A stretch of DNA of 64,000 bases from JBBQFI01 sp038237805 (lineage in GTDB: Bacteria; Verrucomicrobiota; Verrucomicrobiia; Chthoniobacterales; UBA10450): positions 124,001 to 188,000 of the forward strand of contig JBBRYI010000005.1 of NCBI GenBank assembly GCA_038237805.1, in the 5' to 3' direction. The first letter of the stretch is position 1. Each line of letters opens with the position of its first letter. The position numbers were made by a program, and so were the translations under genes. Positions 17,386 through 25,990 of the stretch are shown here, one piece after another. The notes under the pieces are model-generated. The model was given only the letters and a program-made list of their open reading frames with translations. It had not been told where the DNA came from and did no database searches.

Positions 17386-17433
17386 GGCGGTTCACCGAAC
17401 CGCCCGCGGGCAATTGAGGTCAATCGCCCCGAC
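17382..17433. repeat. GTAGGG-type palindromic element, copy at the pepF stop
   Basis: Two hairpins in tandem: GGGCGGTTC/GAACCGCCC and GGGCAATTGA/TCAATCGCCCC. The element at 19127-19181 is the same sequence in reverse orientation. The pair brackets the TPR and serine hydrolase genes. The pepF TAG stop (17383-17385) is built from the element's first bases. Confidence 0.8.
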
Positions 17434-17472
17434 CCGCTCAACTCCGGCAAGGTTTCTGCTTAAACGCAATGC

Positions 17473-17940
17473 GTGAGATTCGAACATCGAATTCGCGCCG
17501 CCTGTGGTTATGCCGAATTGGGCATGACTCGCGAATCACTCGCGGAACTAAACGCCATTGGTGCTGAGTCGCAGTCTCGGCCTGAAGTATTGCACCTGCG
17601 ATTGCATCATTTAATGCAGAGAAAAAGATGGGCGCACGCCTACCGCATTAGTCGCCAGCTTTGCCGCGTCGCGCCGAACTGTGGGACTGGATTTCTGCAC
17701 GGTGGTTTTTGTTTGCATCAGCTGGGTAAAACCGCCGCCGCGCGCAAACTCCTTCTCACCGGCCCCGACATTCTCCGAGACGAACCGATCTATTATTACA
17801 ACATGGGTTGCTACGAGGCTCTTCTCGGTAACATCGATGAGGCGCGCGATCATCTAAGAATCAGTTTCGAGATGGATACTTCCTTTCGCGAGTTGGCGAA
17901 GAAAGATCCCGACCTCGCATCAATTCAAAAATTGATCTGA
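17473..17940 (+). CDS. Tetratricopeptide-repeat protein
   Basis: 155 residues made of about three TPR-like helical pairs (AACGYAELGMTRESLAELNA; HAYRISRQLCRVAPN; YYYNMGCYEALLGNIDEARD then LRISFEMDTSF). Probably a cytosolic protein-protein interaction module of unknown partner. The start is GTG at 17473; the nearby ATG (17469) is out of frame. It shares the repeat-bracketed block with the serine hydrolase, 48 bp downstream. Confidence 0.7.
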   Translation: MRFEHRIRAACGYAELGMTRESLAELNAIGAESQSRPEVLHLRLHHLMQRKRWAHAYRISRQLCRVAPNCGTGFLHGGFCLHQLGKTAAARKLLLTGPDILRDEPIYYYNMGCYEALLGNIDEARDHLRISFEMDTSFRELAKKDPDLASIQKLI

Positions 17941-17988
17941 TCTGGCCCGCCGTGACAACGAATGCCGCGATGCTACGCTCGCGTTCGG

Positions 17989-19131
17989 ATGAAGGCGTCT
18001 CCTAACGAGTTGCGGAATCGTATCGCACCGCTCTTCGAAGAGAATTTCGCGTGTTTTGGTGAACTCGGGGCCGCGATTTCGATTTGGAAGAATGGCAAAC
18101 CGTTACTCGATCTACAGGGAGGATTTCGAGATGCGCGCCGCGAACATCCTTGGACCCCTGATACGCTGGTCCTTATCTGGTCCGCCACGAAAGGCTTGGG
18201 CAGCGCATGTCTGCTGCACGCGTTGCAGGAACATGCCATCGACATCGAACAACGCGTTGCCGAGTTCTGGCCGGAATTTGCGCAAGCAGGCAAAGACGAA
18301 ATCACCCTCGCTCAATTGCTCTCACACCAGGCCGGTCTCGCGGCGCTCGATCACAAAGTCGATGTCCGTGACTACGCGGCCGTCATTCACGCTCTCGAAA
18401 AACAGGCCCCACTCTGGCCACCTGGAACGGCACATGGTTACCACGCGCGAACCTTCGGTTTCCTGCTCGATGAATTGATTCGACGAATTGCCCTAACGAG
18501 TGCGGGAGAGTATTGGCGAAAGATTTTTGGCGATCCGCTCGGCCTCGATATCTGGATCGGTTTGCCGCCGGAGCAAAATCATCGTGTCGCTACGATGTAT
18601 GCGGCAAAGGCGGGTGGGGAAGTGAGACCGGCGCAATTTTATCGCGACCTGGCCACGCCCGGAACTTTCGTTCGCAAAGCTTTTACTTCACCAGCCGGTT
18701 TACATGCCGTTAGCGATATGAACTCCGCGGCGATGCGCGCGTTGCCTTTCCTTTCTTTCGGTGGGATCGGCAACGCATCGTCATTAGCGAAATTTTACGC
18801 GATGCTCGCGAACGGTGGCCGCCTCGACGGGCAACAATTCTTCACACAAACGACGATCAATTGGATGACAACCACGCTCGTTTCCGGGGTGGATCGGGTC
18901 TTCCAAATTCCGACCGCGTTTTCTGCGGGTTTTATGAGGGATTCGCCCGAAACATCGCGAAGGATCTTCGGACCCTCATCGCTCGCATTCGGTCATCCCG
19001 GGGCCGGTGGCAGCCATGCCTTCGCCGATCCCGAAAACCAGTTGGCCTTCGCCTACGTCATGAACCAGATGAGACAATCGCTTTTGCCTAACGAAAAATC
19101 GTTGCGTCTGGTAGATGCAATTTATGGGTAG
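17989..19131 (+). CDS. Serine hydrolase, class C beta-lactamase / EstB esterase family
   Basis: About 380 residues. SxxK nucleophile motif in LIWSATKGLGSACLLHAL and a YxA-type second motif in GYHARTFGFLLDEL, with HPGAGGSHAFADPE near the C-terminus replacing the KTG box (HxG type). This pattern fits EstB-like carboxylesterases more than true beta-lactamases. No convincing signal peptide, so cytosolic. The ATG at 17989 (MKASPNELRN) is chosen; an upstream ATG at 17962 would add nine residues. Three CCTAACGA copies lie in the gene (18001, 18492, 19087). The stop is supplied by the following repeat. Confidence 0.82.
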   Translation: MKASPNELRNRIAPLFEENFACFGELGAAISIWKNGKPLLDLQGGFRDARREHPWTPDTLVLIWSATKGLGSACLLHALQEHAIDIEQRVAEFWPEFAQAGKDEITLAQLLSHQAGLAALDHKVDVRDYAAVIHALEKQAPLWPPGTAHGYHARTFGFLLDELIRRIALTSAGEYWRKIFGDPLGLDIWIGLPPEQNHRVATMYAAKAGGEVRPAQFYRDLATPGTFVRKAFTSPAGLHAVSDMNSAAMRALPFLSFGGIGNASSLAKFYAMLANGGRLDGQQFFTQTTINWMTTTLVSGVDRVFQIPTAFSAGFMRDSPETSRRIFGPSSLAFGHPGAGGSHAFADPENQLAFAYVMNQMRQSLLPNEKSLRLVDAIYG

Positions 19132-19181
19132 GGGCGATTGACCTCAATCGCCCGTGGGCGGTTCGGTGAACCGCCCCTACC
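19127..19181. repeat. GTAGGG-type palindromic element, inverted copy
   Basis: Reverse complement of the element at 17382-17433 with few differences. Its left end provides the TAG of the serine hydrolase (19129-19131), and its right end abuts the TAG of the convergent yjbQ gene (19181-19183). It sits exactly between two tail-to-tail genes, where it may act as a bidirectional 3' hairpin. Confidence 0.8.
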
Positions 19182-19600
19182 TATTCACCGATCACAGTCA
19201 CCACAATTTTTCTCTCGTGCGAGGCGCGGCGATGTTCGAATAAAAAGATTCCCTGCCACGTCCCGAGCTGCATTTCTCCATTGGCAATCGGAATTACTTC
19301 GTTCGAGTGGGTCAGTACCATGCGAATATGCGAAGTGCTGTCGTCGGTGCCTTCATCATCGTGTTCGTAGTTTGCATCCTCCGGAACAAGCCGTTCGAAA
19401 AACTTTTCGAGATCTCGCCGCGCCGCAGGAGCGGCATTCTCCATGACGATCAGACTGCAACTCGTGTGGCGCACGAACACCGTCACGGTGCCGGTCTTGA
19501 TTTCGCTCTGCGCGACAATCTTTTGGACCTGATCGGTGATTTCATACGTTCCCTTGCCGCGTGTCGTCACTTCGAAATTTTTCGTGTCGGTATGTATCAT
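19181..19600 (-). CDS. yjbQ: YjbQ/UPF0047 family protein (secondary thiamine-phosphate synthase)
   Basis: 139 residues, standard length. Conserved blocks are VFVRHTSCSLIVMENA, YEHDDEGTDDSTSHIRM, EMQLGTWQGIFLFEHR and RKIVVTVIGE. E. coli YjbQ has a weak thiamine phosphate synthase activity that suppresses thiE loss; the physiological role of the family is unsettled. The conserved His/Asp/Glu set is intact. Single gene, divergent from hpt over 134 bp. Confidence 0.92.
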   Translation of the reverse strand: MIHTDTKNFEVTTRGKGTYEITDQVQKIVAQSEIKTGTVTVFVRHTSCSLIVMENAAPAARRDLEKFFERLVPEDANYEHDDEGTDDSTSHIRMVLTHSNEVIPIANGEMQLGTWQGIFLFEHRRASHERKIVVTVIGE

Positions 19601-19734
19601 TTAGCGCAGCGGCCAACCTACGTTCCGCAATATGCCGCGCAATTGTGAAAGCATTTTGCCTCATGAAGACGCACGGGTATGATTGAATGCATCATTACTG
19701 ACGCGGAATTATTTCCGCTCTCACAAAAAACCTG

Positions 19735-20283
19735 ATGCAAGCCGATCTCGACCGCGTGTTGTTTGACGAAGCGACCATCCTCCGCCGGCTCGATGAAATC
19801 GCGGCACAGATTTCCAGCGATTACCGCGACCGCGAATTGACTGTGATCGCTGTTCTCAACGGCAGCATCATTTTCATGGCCGATCTGTTGCGCCGAATTC
19901 CGCTGCCCCTGAAATTGGATTGTCTCAGCGTGGCCAGCTATCACGGCGGGACGAAGTCGAGCGGTGAAGTCATTTTCAAACAAATTGCGCTGCCCGACAT
20001 CGCAGGCCGTCACATTCTTATCCTCGACGATATTCTCGACAGCGGACTGACGCTTTTCGCCATTCGCCAAAAATTGGAAACAGCGAAGCCGCGAAGCATT
20101 CGCGTCTGTGTCCTGTTGCAAAAACGAAAAGCTCGCGCGTGTCCGGTTCATGCTGATTACGTGGGCTTCGAAATCGAAGATGAATTCGTGGTCGGTTACG
20201 GTCTCGATTATATGGAACGCTATCGCAATCTGTCCTGCATTGGTGTCTTACGGAAAGACTTGATCGCGTCCGCCGTCGCATGA
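19735..20283 (+). CDS. hpt: Hypoxanthine phosphoribosyltransferase
   Basis: Purine salvage: hypoxanthine/guanine + PRPP to IMP/GMP. 182 residues. The PRPP-binding motif HILILDDILDSGLTL is at about residues 96-110, and VLNGSIIFMADLLRR and the C-terminal EFVVGYGLDYMERYRNLSCI are typical of the bacterial Hpt family. It overlaps the following moaD-like gene by 4 nt (ATGA). Confidence 0.94.
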   Translation: MQADLDRVLFDEATILRRLDEIAAQISSDYRDRELTVIAVLNGSIIFMADLLRRIPLPLKLDCLSVASYHGGTKSSGEVIFKQIALPDIAGRHILILDDILDSGLTLFAIRQKLETAKPRSIRVCVLLQKRKARACPVHADYVGFEIEDEFVVGYGLDYMERYRNLSCIGVLRKDLIASAVA

Positions 20284-20525
20284 AAATCCGGGCGCAATTT
20301 TTTGCGCAGCTTCGGGACGTGACCGGAGCTTCGGAAGAGACAATCGAGCTTTCCGACGGCGCGACCGTAGCGGATTTGATCGAGAAGCTTTACGAGCAAA
20401 GGCCTGCTCTTCGCGATTGGGACAAAAATATTCTGATTGGGTCCGGAGTGGAATTCGTCGATCGACAACACGTGCTTCGGCCGAATGAGGAAATTGCGAT
20501 CATGCCGCCGGTGCAAGGCGGTTGA
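20280..20525 (+). CDS. moaD: MoaD/ThiS-family ubiquitin-like sulfur carrier
   Basis: 81 residues of beta-grasp fold ending in MPPVQGG. The C-terminal Gly-Gly is adenylated and thiocarboxylated in molybdopterin or thiamine synthesis. KIRAQFFAQLRDVTGASEET favours MoaD over ThiS. It is translationally coupled to hpt (ATGA). No moaE or moeB is in the window, so its sulfur-transfer partner lies elsewhere. Confidence 0.85.
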   Translation: MKIRAQFFAQLRDVTGASEETIELSDGATVADLIEKLYEQRPALRDWDKNILIGSGVEFVDRQHVLRPNEEIAIMPPVQGG

Positions 20526-20620
20526 TCAACAGGAATTTTTCACGCTGCGGTCCATTTCGGCGCGGCCGGTTCGTTGTGGATGGTCGCACTCTCGAAGGCC
20601 CGGCGTTGATTTGTGGCGAT

Positions 20621-20731
20621 TGGGTAGCGCACGCGTCTCGCGTGCTGGCGATTGCGTCTCGCGATCGCGAACTTTCTGAAGATTGTTTTGGCGAGACGCT
20701 AAAACCAGCACGCGAGACGCGTGCGCTACCC
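20621..20731. repeat. Inverted-repeat element with perfect 28-bp arms (GCGCACGC family, copy 1)
   Basis: Left arm 20621-20648 (starts TGGGTAGCGCACGCGTCTCG) is perfectly complementary to right arm 20704-20731 (ends GACGCGTGCGCTACCCA). The interior contains ATCGCGAACTTTCTGAAG, similar to the interior of the element at 36713-36834. It lies between convergent moaD and yajQ. The remaining bases of 20526-20735 show nothing else. Confidence 0.85.
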
Positions 20732-20735
20732 ATTG

Positions 20736-21221
20736 TTAATCGCGGAAGTTTTTGAAGTCGGTCGCGACGCCGAAGTCTTTGCCGCGCACAAACTGAATGA
20801 CCGTTTGCAGATCGTCTCTCTTTTTCCCGGTTACACGAATCTGCTGATCCTGAAGCTGACTTTGCACCTTAAAGTTCTGACCCTTGATCGCCTGGATAAT
20901 CTCTTTCGCTTTGTTTCCTTCGAGCCCTTGTTTGATTTTCAACTCCTGCCGCGCATGACCCAGCGGAGAAATGGCGGGCTCGACTTGTTCGACGTTGCGT
21001 AAATCAACCCCGCGCTTGGATAACTTGCCGATGACAATTTCGCGCAGACCGCGTAAACGCGCCGCATCCTCAGCTGTGAGCGTGATCTTGTCTTTCTCGT
21101 AAAGAATCTCGGCGACGCTCCCTTTAAAATCGAACCGAGTGGCCAGTTCTTTGCGCGCCTGATTGAGCGCGTTATCGATTTCCTGATTTTCCACTTCTGA
21201 AACAATGTCGAATGAAGGCAT
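20736..21221 (-). CDS. yajQ: YajQ-family nucleotide-binding protein
   Basis: 161 residues. MPSFDIVSEVENQEIDNALN, ATRFDFKGS and the C-terminal RVTGKKRDDLQTVIQFVRG are family hallmarks of a two-ferredoxin-like-domain cytosolic protein. Xanthomonas YajQ homologues bind cyclic di-GMP; in other bacteria the role is unclear. Monocistronic, divergent from the TPR lipoprotein. Confidence 0.95.
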   Translation of the reverse strand: MPSFDIVSEVENQEIDNALNQARKELATRFDFKGSVAEILYEKDKITLTAEDAARLRGLREIVIGKLSKRGVDLRNVEQVEPAISPLGHARQELKIKQGLEGNKAKEIIQAIKGQNFKVQSQLQDQQIRVTGKKRDDLQTVIQFVRGKDFGVATDFKNFRD

Positions 21222-21309
21222 GGTCTAATTCCAATTGTCGAATGGCGATTTCCGATTTGCTCGTCGGAAAAGGTGACGACAGTGTGCCTGATCGATTCCT
21301 TCGCGACAA

Positions 21310-22695
21310 ATGAGATTTTTTCGTAAGCCGGCGCGCGCGGCGATCGTTGCGATATTGTCGTTGACGTTAATTCTGCCGGCCTGTCATCGAAGAATTTCGA
21401 AGGAGGAAAAAAATCTACGACGCGATCTCCAGCGCGCGCTTGTGATGCATTCGTATCGGGAAGCGGGACTTCTCGCGCGACGCGTGTTGCAATACGCACC
21501 TGACGATAATGGAATCTGGGATCGTTTGGTTCAGGCGCAATGCGGACAGGCGGATTACAAAAGCGCGAAAGAAACCTTTACGGCCTGGCGCAGCTCCGTG
21601 CCCAAGCCATCTCTGAAACTCGATGAATACATCGGAGATGTAGCCTTAGCGGAAGGAGACGCCACTGCGGCTTTGCAAGCGTGGCATCGTTTGCTCGGTG
21701 CTAATCCGCACCATTTGCGCGTACTGATAAAAGTCGCTCGCGTCGAGCAGCAGCAGCATCACTGGCTCGAAGTCGAGACTGCCTGGACTGCGGCGCTTCA
21801 GCAAAAGGAGACAGCGGAGGGACTCGCGCAACGCGCGCTTTGTCGCCGGCATCTGCATCACTGGTCGGAAGCACTTGCTGATCTGCAGCGCGCGAAGGAA
21901 ATGTCGCCGAACGATCCGGAAGTGACTCCAAGCGCGCAGCTCTTCGACCACTTGAACAAGTTCCTCGCGGAAATCCGCGATCTCGACGCGCAACTGGCAG
22001 TTTCGCCGAACGATCACTCACTCCTGGCCGATCGTAGTTTGCTTTTTCTGCGCAGCGAAGATTTTGAATTGGCACTCGAGGATGCAGAGGCGGCAGCGAA
22101 GCTTGCACCATGGGCGGCAAGTCCAAAACTCTTTGCCGGCATCGCACTCATCCGTCTCGGACGAATGGCTGAAGCGGAGAAGCGTTCGATCCGGAAATCT
22201 TTCCGCATCAAAATGCTAACGCCGGAATTTCTCGAAACCATCAGCCGCCTGGATGCCGAAATTTCGGTCGAGCGAACAAATGCGGAGTTATTTGCCACAC
22301 GCGCCTGGCAGCTGAACGACATCGGCCAGCCTGCGCTGGCGTTGCAAGACGCCGAGGCCGCGGCGCATTTAGATCCAAAGTCAGCGAGCGCTTCGGCCGA
22401 AAAAAGTTACGCGTTAAAAAAACTGGGACACGCTGACGAAGCTTTTGAGGAAGTACAACATGCCACAACGCTCGATCCGAATTACGCCACCGCCTGGCAA
22501 TACCGTGGCGAATTGGAGATGGAACAGAAAAATTACCTGGCCGCAGTCGAATCGCTTTCTCGCGCGCTTTCCCTGGATCAAACAGCAACCGCCCTGGAAA
22601 AACGTGAAGCCTGCTATCGCATACTCGGTTGGTCGATCAAGGCGGACGAAGATCATCGAGCGCTGGAAGAATTAACCGCGCGCAAGTTTAAATAG
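21310..22695 (+). CDS. Tetratricopeptide-repeat lipoprotein
   Basis: 461 residues. The N-terminal signal has a lipobox LILPAC (Cys25), so an envelope-anchored periplasmic protein is likely. The rest is helical repeats, at least eight TPR-like units (for example NGIWDRLVQAQCGQADYKSA, PALALQDAEAAAHLDPKSAS, ATAWQYRGELEMEQKNYLAA). Function unknown; such proteins scaffold envelope complexes. It converges on the DUF4097-like lipoprotein, with one CCTAACGA copy (22705) in the 17-bp gap. Confidence 0.8.
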   Translation: MRFFRKPARAAIVAILSLTLILPACHRRISKEEKNLRRDLQRALVMHSYREAGLLARRVLQYAPDDNGIWDRLVQAQCGQADYKSAKETFTAWRSSVPKPSLKLDEYIGDVALAEGDATAALQAWHRLLGANPHHLRVLIKVARVEQQQHHWLEVETAWTAALQQKETAEGLAQRALCRRHLHHWSEALADLQRAKEMSPNDPEVTPSAQLFDHLNKFLAEIRDLDAQLAVSPNDHSLLADRSLLFLRSEDFELALEDAEAAAKLAPWAASPKLFAGIALIRLGRMAEAEKRSIRKSFRIKMLTPEFLETISRLDAEISVERTNAELFATRAWQLNDIGQPALALQDAEAAAHLDPKSASASAEKSYALKKLGHADEAFEEVQHATTLDPNYATAWQYRGELEMEQKNYLAAVESLSRALSLDQTATALEKREACYRILGWSIKADEDHRALEELTARKFK

Positions 22696-22712
22696 CGTCG
22701 AACGCCTAACGA

Positions 22713-23480
22713 CTAATAGCCGCGGATGCGGATATTGCCGTTGGCCGTTTTGAAATGGAACGTGGGACCGTCTGTGGCGCCGGAGGTTCGCATTAATTTT
22801 TTCCTATGGTCGGGCGGTTTTTCGTCCTCGTCGATCAGGTTACTGACAATGTCGCCGCCCTGCGTTTCCGCTTCCACGCGAAATGAGGCATGGCGGGGAA
22901 GGAAAATTCCGATGGCTCCGTTCGGAATCGTGGCTTTGACAAGATGGCGGCCGGCTTCCCACCAATTGTAATAGAAATCGATCGCGCCGTTTCTCGCCTC
23001 GTAATTGAGACTACCAAAGCAGTTGCGCGCGCTGAGGCGACCGTTCACCACCGTAGCGTGCGCGTTTCCGCCGCGCAGACCGTCGATGGAAATTTCCCCG
23101 TTCATCAATTCCAAATCTATTTGCTTTAGATGTTGCGGGATGACGATGACGTAATCGACGACGCCGGAACGGTCGTGCAGACTCCATTTTTTCCGCGGCG
23201 GGAAAATTGTCTCGATCGAAAGCAACCCGGGATGCGAAACGACCTGCATTTTTATCGGGCGCAAGCGCTCGGCAGAATACGCCTTTTTGGTCGCTTCGAT
23301 ATGCACCTCGGCCACGTCCGACCCGTAAAGTCGAATGGCTCCGTCTACATTTTTGATGCGAAGAGTCCCGGTCGACTCGAGCGGATACCTTTCATCGACG
23401 GCTTGCTGGAGCGTTTTATCGACTCCGCCTTTGCAACCGGTCCAAAGCGCGAGAGCAGCGAGCAATCCCAAATAACGCAC
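22713..23480 (-). CDS. DUF4097-like beta-helical lipoprotein
   Basis: 255 residues. Signal with lipobox ALWTGC (Cys16), then repeating short beta strands built on 'NxDGxI/NGxI' turns (RIKNVDGAIRLYG, LELMNGEISIDGL, HATVVNGRLSARN, YEARNGAIDFYYN, FKTANGNIRIRGY). Envelope-attached adhesin-like/polymer-binding protein of unknown role. It is 39 nt downstream of the last permease in the same direction, so it may be the last gene of the large export operon, and it resembles the DUF4097-like protein at 36692. Confidence 0.75.
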   Translation of the reverse strand: MRYLGLLAALALWTGCKGGVDKTLQQAVDERYPLESTGTLRIKNVDGAIRLYGSDVAEVHIEATKKAYSAERLRPIKMQVVSHPGLLSIETIFPPRKKWSLHDRSGVVDYVIVIPQHLKQIDLELMNGEISIDGLRGGNAHATVVNGRLSARNCFGSLNYEARNGAIDFYYNWWEAGRHLVKATIPNGAIGIFLPRHASFRVEAETQGGDIVSNLIDEDEKPPDHRKKLMRTSGATDGPTFHFKTANGNIRIRGY

Positions 23481-23519
23481 GCGCGACGCTATCTTAGATT
23501 CGCAGTCTAAGCATGCATC

Positions 23520-25961
23520 TTATTCATAACGCAATGCGACCATTGGATCGATTTTCATTGCGCGCCGCGCTGGAATCAAGCTTGCGAAGAGCGCGGTGGC
23601 CCCGAGTAGCACAACCACACTCGCGTATGTTGAAACGTCGCTCGCGTCTACGCCGAAAAGAAGCGCCGCCATCAATCTCGAAGCGGCCAGCGCTCCCGCA
23701 AGACCGGCAACAAGCCCGATCCCGACCATTGAAAGACTCTGGCGCAGAATCATCTGCAGCATGTCGCCGCGTTGCGCGCCCAAAGCCATGCGAATGCCGA
23801 TTTCCCTGGTGCGCTGGGAAACGCTGTACGCAATCACGCCATAGATTCCGACTGCGGCAAGAATCATGGCAACGGCGGCGAAAACGCCGAGCAAGGCCAT
23901 GTTAAAACGCGGCTGCGCCAAAGTTTGGCTAAGCAGGTCGCGCAGTGGTTTCGTTTTCGGAACGAAAGCCTGCGGGTCGATTTCGTGCACAGCGCGCCAA
24001 ATCATGCTCTCGAAATTTTCGTCATTCGTTAGGCTGGTGCGCAAAACGATGTCCATGTAACGATCAGGTTCCTGCTGATACGGAATGTAAACCTCGGGAT
24101 CGCCTGCCGTCGTGAGCGTGGAATGTCGCGAGGTGCCGAGGATACCCACAATTTCGCGCGGCGGTTTTGGATCGTCCGGACTCGCGCCGACGATCATGCT
24201 TTGCCCGATCGGATTCTGATTGGGAAAGAATTTTTGCACGAACGCTTCGTTCACAATCACGACTGGTTTTGAGTTCGGCTGCTCGCGCGTATCGAAGGTC
24301 CGTCCACTCTTGAGCGGAATTTGCATGGCTCTGGGATATCCGCCGTCGATGATAAGATAGGAAGCGTCAGGCTCGTGACCCGCTGGGGGCATCGGTTGAC
24401 CGACGATGGTGAAAGTCGAGCCGCGACTATCACCACTGAAAGGCAATGGCGAAGCAGCACCGACTGATTCAATCCCAGGAAGCGCGGCCAGTTTTGGAAG
24501 CAACCGTTCGAAATAACCGATCTGTTGCTCGACCTTTGGATGCCGAATTTTGGAAACGCTTTGCCAGGTGGTGAAAACGCTTTCGGGATTGAAGCCCGGT
24601 TGCACCGCGCGCAGATGCGCAAAGCTTCGAATGAGCAGGCCGGCGCCGACAAGCAAAATGAGAGAAAGCGCAAACTGCGAGACGACAAAAATCGAGCGTA
24701 ACCGATTTCCATGCGCGCCGCTGCTGGAACTGCGCCCGGCCTCCTTCAACGATCCGCTTACGCCTGGTCGAGACGCGTGCAGCGCGGGGAGAAGCCCGAA
24801 GGCGAGACTCGTTAGGAGACAAATTCCCAGAGTGAAAACGACGACGCCTCCGCTGACGCTGATCTCGCTCGCACGCGGCAGCTCGCGCGGTCCGAACGCG
24901 ATCAGGGCATCAATACTCCACCACGCGAGAAGAAGTCCCGCCGCCCCGCCAATCAGCGAAAGCAAAAACGTTTCGGCCAACAGTTGCCGGACAATCTGCA
25001 TGCGACTCGCGCCAAGCGCGGTGCGGATGGCGACTTCGCGTTCCCTCGTCGCAGCGCGCGCGAGCAAGAGGTTGCCCACATTTGCGCAGGCGATGAGCAG
25101 AACCAAGGCGACCGCGGTGAGCAACACCAACAACGCAGGACGCACTTCACCGACCACGTCGTCATGTAGCGGTGTAACGAATTCGCTGCGCCCCGCGTCC
25201 GCATCCGGATATTGCTGCGCTAATTGCGCGACGATCGTTTGCAGATCGGCCGTCGCCTGATGAAAACTCACGCCATCTTTCAAGCGACCAACGACCGTGA
25301 GAAAATGGGCACCGCGATGCAGGTAATCGGCGGGCATTCCCGTCGCAATTGTCGGCACTAGCGGCGTGACATAGTCCACGCTTTGCCGTTGGACGGGAAA
25401 TTTCCAACCCTGCGGCATCACACCAATGACAGTATAAACTCGGCCCGCGATAGTGACCTCGCGACCGATTATCTTCGCGTCGCCTGCATAACGTTTTTGC
25501 CAGAGTTGGTAACCGAGAATCACGACGCGCGCAGCTCCCGCTTTGTCATCGTCCCGCCTAAATCCGCGACCGAGGAACGGTTGCGTTTTGAGAACGTCAA
25601 AAAGATCTGACGTTGCCGTAACTCCATTCAAGTCCGCCGCGTCATCCCCTTCGCCAAAAACCGCAGAGGAACCGGTGTAAGCAACCATGCTCGCGAACGT
25701 GTGGTTTTTATCTCTGAGATCGACGTAATCCAGATACGAGTGAACCTCACGATGATTGCCTGGCCGTTGCGGAGCAGAAGCCCAGATTGCGGCAAGTTGT
25801 TCCGGATGCGAAAACGGAAGCGGGCGAAGTAGGACAGCGTCGATTACGCTATAGATGGCGCTGTTGGCTCCGATCCCGAGGGCAAGCGTAAGGATGGCAA
25901 TGATGCTGAAGCCGGGCGATTTGATCAGCATGCGGAGCGCGTAGCGTAAATCGTTAAACAT
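23520..25961 (-). CDS. ADOP/MacB-type ABC permease (paralogue G, most distal)
   Basis: 813 residues: one N-terminal helix (SIIAILTLALGIGANSAIYS), a periplasmic MacB core domain, an FtsX three-helix bundle (LTAVALVLLIACANVGNLLL), then a second half with its own first helix (FALSLILLVGAGLLIRSFAH), second core and C-terminal FtsX bundle ending RRAMKIDPMVALRYE. No nucleotide-binding motif. Very close to the permease at 28486 in both protein and DNA (a shared CACGCGAGAAGAAGTCC string), indicating tandem duplication. Two minus-orientation CCTAACGA copies (24026, 24809). Mechanotransmission to periplasmic partners is inferred from MacB. Confidence 0.9.
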   Translation of the reverse strand: MFNDLRYALRMLIKSPGFSIIAILTLALGIGANSAIYSVIDAVLLRPLPFSHPEQLAAIWASAPQRPGNHREVHSYLDYVDLRDKNHTFASMVAYTGSSAVFGEGDDAADLNGVTATSDLFDVLKTQPFLGRGFRRDDDKAGAARVVILGYQLWQKRYAGDAKIIGREVTIAGRVYTVIGVMPQGWKFPVQRQSVDYVTPLVPTIATGMPADYLHRGAHFLTVVGRLKDGVSFHQATADLQTIVAQLAQQYPDADAGRSEFVTPLHDDVVGEVRPALLVLLTAVALVLLIACANVGNLLLARAATREREVAIRTALGASRMQIVRQLLAETFLLSLIGGAAGLLLAWWSIDALIAFGPRELPRASEISVSGGVVVFTLGICLLTSLAFGLLPALHASRPGVSGSLKEAGRSSSSGAHGNRLRSIFVVSQFALSLILLVGAGLLIRSFAHLRAVQPGFNPESVFTTWQSVSKIRHPKVEQQIGYFERLLPKLAALPGIESVGAASPLPFSGDSRGSTFTIVGQPMPPAGHEPDASYLIIDGGYPRAMQIPLKSGRTFDTREQPNSKPVVIVNEAFVQKFFPNQNPIGQSMIVGASPDDPKPPREIVGILGTSRHSTLTTAGDPEVYIPYQQEPDRYMDIVLRTSLTNDENFESMIWRAVHEIDPQAFVPKTKPLRDLLSQTLAQPRFNMALLGVFAAVAMILAAVGIYGVIAYSVSQRTREIGIRMALGAQRGDMLQMILRQSLSMVGIGLVAGLAGALAASRLMAALLFGVDASDVSTYASVVVLLGATALFASLIPARRAMKIDPMVALRYE

Positions 25962-25990
25962 ATGATGTATTAGAGATGTGTTAGTTCTGG

